From positions 558,001 to 622,000 of the forward strand of contig NZ_JAJADQ010000001.1 in the NCBI RefSeq assembly GCF_020447315.1: a DNA stretch of 64,000 nt, given 5' to 3'. Positions 62,495-64,000 of this stretch are shown one piece after another. The notes under the pieces are model-generated. The model saw only the letters and a list, made by a program, of their open reading frames with translations. It was not told the origin of the DNA and made no database searches. A program made the translations under genes and the position numbers. Numbering within the stretch: the first letter of the stretch is position 1; each line of letters opens with the position of its first letter. The stretch is from Hymenobacter nitidus (GTDB lineage Bacteria > Bacteroidota > Bacteroidia > Cytophagales > Hymenobacteraceae).

Positions 62495-63610
62495 CTACTC
62501 GTAGCTAAGCTCGCCGGCACCTACTGCCAGCCGCACGCCGGGCTCGGCCGTGATGCGGCCGGCCACCTGGGCCTGGTAGCCGTGGCCACGCAGATTGTCG
62601 GCTACGGCTTCGGCCTGGGCTTCGTCGGTTACGAGCAGCATACCGTTGCCCATGTTCCAGTACAGATAAGCCTCCGTGGGCGTGATGCCGGCCAATTCGG
62701 CAAGCTGCTGCATAGCGGGCAGGGGCTCAAACAGGTTGGTCAGCTCAGCGCCCACGCCGTTTTTGAGCACCCGTTTGAAGTTGTCGGCAATACCGCCGCC
62801 GGTGATGTGGGCGGCGGCGTGCACGGGGAGGCCCGCATCCAGCACCGCCCCCACGCCGGGTGCGAAAATAAGCGAAGGAGCCAGCATTACTTCGCCCCAG
62901 GTCTGGCCCATTTCGGCGGCATCGGGGCCGGAGTAGGGCGCCGTGTGCCAGGCTTCACCGAAGGCTTTGGTAAGGGCGCGGCGGGCCAGGGAGTAGCCAT
63001 TGGAGCGGAACGAAGGCGAGCGAAGCGCCACCACGGCCTGCCCGGCCCGCACGTTGGCCCCGCTCAGGGGGCGCTCCAGGCTGGGGTGCAGCACGCCTAC
63101 CGCCGTCGAGCACCAGTTGAAGTTCATCCGGGCGCCGGGGTAGCCGCCGATGCGGTTGCCGAGCTCAGCAATTTCCCCGCCCGTCACGGCAATCTGGCTG
63201 AACTGGGCCGCGTCGTGCAGGCCGCGCATGAGCTCATCCACCACCTCGTAGTTGAGCGTGTTCACGTCGATGATGTTCGACAGATTGGTGGGGATAAAAC
63301 CGGCTACGATTAGGTCGTCGGCTACCATGGCAATCAGGTCGTAGCCCAGCGTGTCGTAACGGTCGGTGCGCTCGGCCACTTCAATCTTGGTCCCGATGCC
63401 GTCGGAGCCGATGCCCAGCCGCTCGGCTCCAAAGCGGATTTCGTTGGAAAAGCCGCCTGCCAGATCCTGGGCCGGCTCGCCGGGCTTGCCCGCGCGGGTC
63501 GAGAAGGTTTTCTGGGCCCAATGGTACGCATTTTTGGAGGCGGCATTGCCTTCCTCGATGGAATAGCCGGCAGTGGCTTTGATGGTGGTATCGGCGGAGG
63601 TCTGACTCAT
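62495..63610 (-). CDS. purM: Phosphoribosylformylglycinamidine cyclo-ligase
   Basis: A 371-residue AIR synthetase, fifth step of purine synthesis. Motifs are LGIGSDGIGTKIEVAERTDR, DTLGYDLIAMVADDLIVAG, TGGEIAELGNR, FRSNGYSLARRAL and HITGGGIADNFKRVL. ATG 63610 (MSQTSADTTIKATAGYSIEE) is chosen over an upstream in-frame codon. Longer than the E. coli enzyme (~345) mainly by N- and C-terminal segments, as usual in Bacteroidota. purF follows upstream on the same strand (gap 67 bp), so the two are likely co-transcribed. Confidence 0.95.
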   Translation of the reverse strand: MSQTSADTTIKATAGYSIEEGNAASKNAYHWAQKTFSTRAGKPGEPAQDLAGGFSNEIRFGAERLGIGSDGIGTKIEVAERTDRYDTLGYDLIAMVADDLIVAGFIPTNLSNIIDVNTLNYEVVDELMRGLHDAAQFSQIAVTGGEIAELGNRIGGYPGARMNFNWCSTAVGVLHPSLERPLSGANVRAGQAVVALRSPSFRSNGYSLARRALTKAFGEAWHTAPYSGPDAAEMGQTWGEVMLAPSLIFAPGVGAVLDAGLPVHAAAHITGGGIADNFKRVLKNGVGAELTNLFEPLPAMQQLAELAGITPTEAYLYWNMGNGMLLVTDEAQAEAVADNLRGHGYQAQVAGRITAEPGVRLAVGAGELSYE

Positions 63611-63677
63611 GGCAGCAGGAAGGTCGTAGTAAGCAATTGTCATCCTTGGCGAGCGTACGATGACATCTGATGGTGAA

Positions 63678-64000
63678 TTAATGCTCGGTGGGCTCGGGAG
63701 CCTTGGCGCTGACGGAGGGCACCGTGCCGCCGCTGTTTTTTTTGTCGCCGCGGTGGCTCTGGCGCTCTTCCTGGATGTGGCGCAGGTATTTGGTCACGTC
63801 GCCGGTGGGGTACTCGCCGGTGAAGCAGGCAAAGCAGCTGCCGCCGTGGCCCTTATCTTCCGCGAAAAGCTCCTTCAGGTCGTCTATCGACTGGTAGATA
63901 ACCTTGTCGGCCTCGATGTAGCGGCAGATTTCCTCCTCCGTGTAGTTGGCCGCAATCAGCTCGGTGCTCATCGCCATATCGATGCCGTAGATGCAGGGGG
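63678..64000 (-). CDS. purF: Amidophosphoribosyltransferase, C-terminal part (partial)
   Basis: Open to the window edge; only the last ~107 residues are present (starting CIYGIDMAMSTELIAANYTE). Recognisable PurF elements are GIDMAMSTELIAANY, EEICRYIEADKVIYQSIDDL and the cysteine pair CFACFTGEYPTGDV, which belongs to the iron-sulfur-associated C-terminal region of the B. subtilis-type enzyme. It catalyses the first committed step of purine synthesis. The N-terminal glutaminase and PRPP domain lie beyond 64000. It is transcribed ahead of purM. Confidence 0.93.
   Translation of the reverse strand, partial: PCIYGIDMAMSTELIAANYTEEEICRYIEADKVIYQSIDDLKELFAEDKGHGGSCFACFTGEYPTGDVTKYLRHIQEERQSHRGDKKNSGGTVPSVSAKAPEPTEH

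Overview
The window looks like chromosomal DNA from a GC-rich, aerobic member of the Bacteroidota, most probably Hymenobacter or a close relative in the Cytophagales. This is inferred from six secreted proteins with type A C-terminal sorting domains of the type IX secretion system (T9SS), a PID-CTERM mini-protein, a TTTG / TAnnTTTG promoter in front of the tRNA, the absence of clear Shine-Dalgarno sites, and GC-rich coding DNA broken by AT-rich promoter patches. No 16S or other decisive phylogenetic marker is present.

Layout. 1-9974: end of a sensor kinase, a methionine-type aminotransferase plus omega-amidase pair, a secreted FG-GAP protein, murF, rmlC, a GT4 glycosyltransferase, a cytochrome c lipoprotein and hflX. 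10-17.7 kb: two tandem paralogous M43 metalloproteases (T9SS cargo), a SixA-like phosphatase with ppk1, and an outer-membrane barrel protein. 17.9-24.7 kb: a phosphoesterase-BamA barrel fusion, an HD-PycTM membrane protein facing a DUF2652 nucleotide-cyclase-like protein, and tRNA-Arg(CCU). 25-36.1 kb: an ECF sigma factor, four tail-collar (MdpB-like) proteins, a formyltransferase-like enzyme and a 2165-residue LamG/Ig-like T9SS adhesin. 36.2-42.3 kb: two paralogous NarL-type regulators, a cyanophycinase-like peptidase, a FAD/Rieske oxidoreductase, a degenerate STAS protein, and a membrane protein overlapping a small HTH regulator. 42.3-53.4 kb: a MacAB/TolC-like export locus with an ECF sigma factor, a sigma-54-dependent response regulator and its kinase. 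53.7-64 kb: PID-CTERM mini-protein, Kelch T9SS protein, pncB, a third M43 protease, DUF4240, a CxxC metal-binding protein, purM and the end of purF.

Most informative signals. (1) The transporter adaptor gene and the ABC ATPase gene each carry the same upstream architecture on the minus strand: a sigma-54-like -24/-12 element and, 65-66 bp further upstream, the palindrome TGTCCGAAAAYGGACA followed after 3 bp by TGTTCGGAARTGGAG. The NtrC-type regulator in the same locus is the obvious candidate to bind it. (2) Between that regulator and its kinase lies a DUF559 nuclease gene broken by one in-frame TGA and bracketed by inverted copies of a palindromic repeat, which looks like a small nuclease-carrying mobile element. 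(3) HD-PycTM and the cyclase-like gene are convergent neighbours and could form a cyclic-nucleotide signalling or defence module related to Pycsar. (4) The sigma factor / tail-collar / formyltransferase / giant adhesin block looks like a domesticated surface system and not a prophage.

The rest is ordinary core metabolism. Several convergent gene pairs end at strong bidirectional hairpin terminators, and four intergenic regions carry REP-like inverted repeats.
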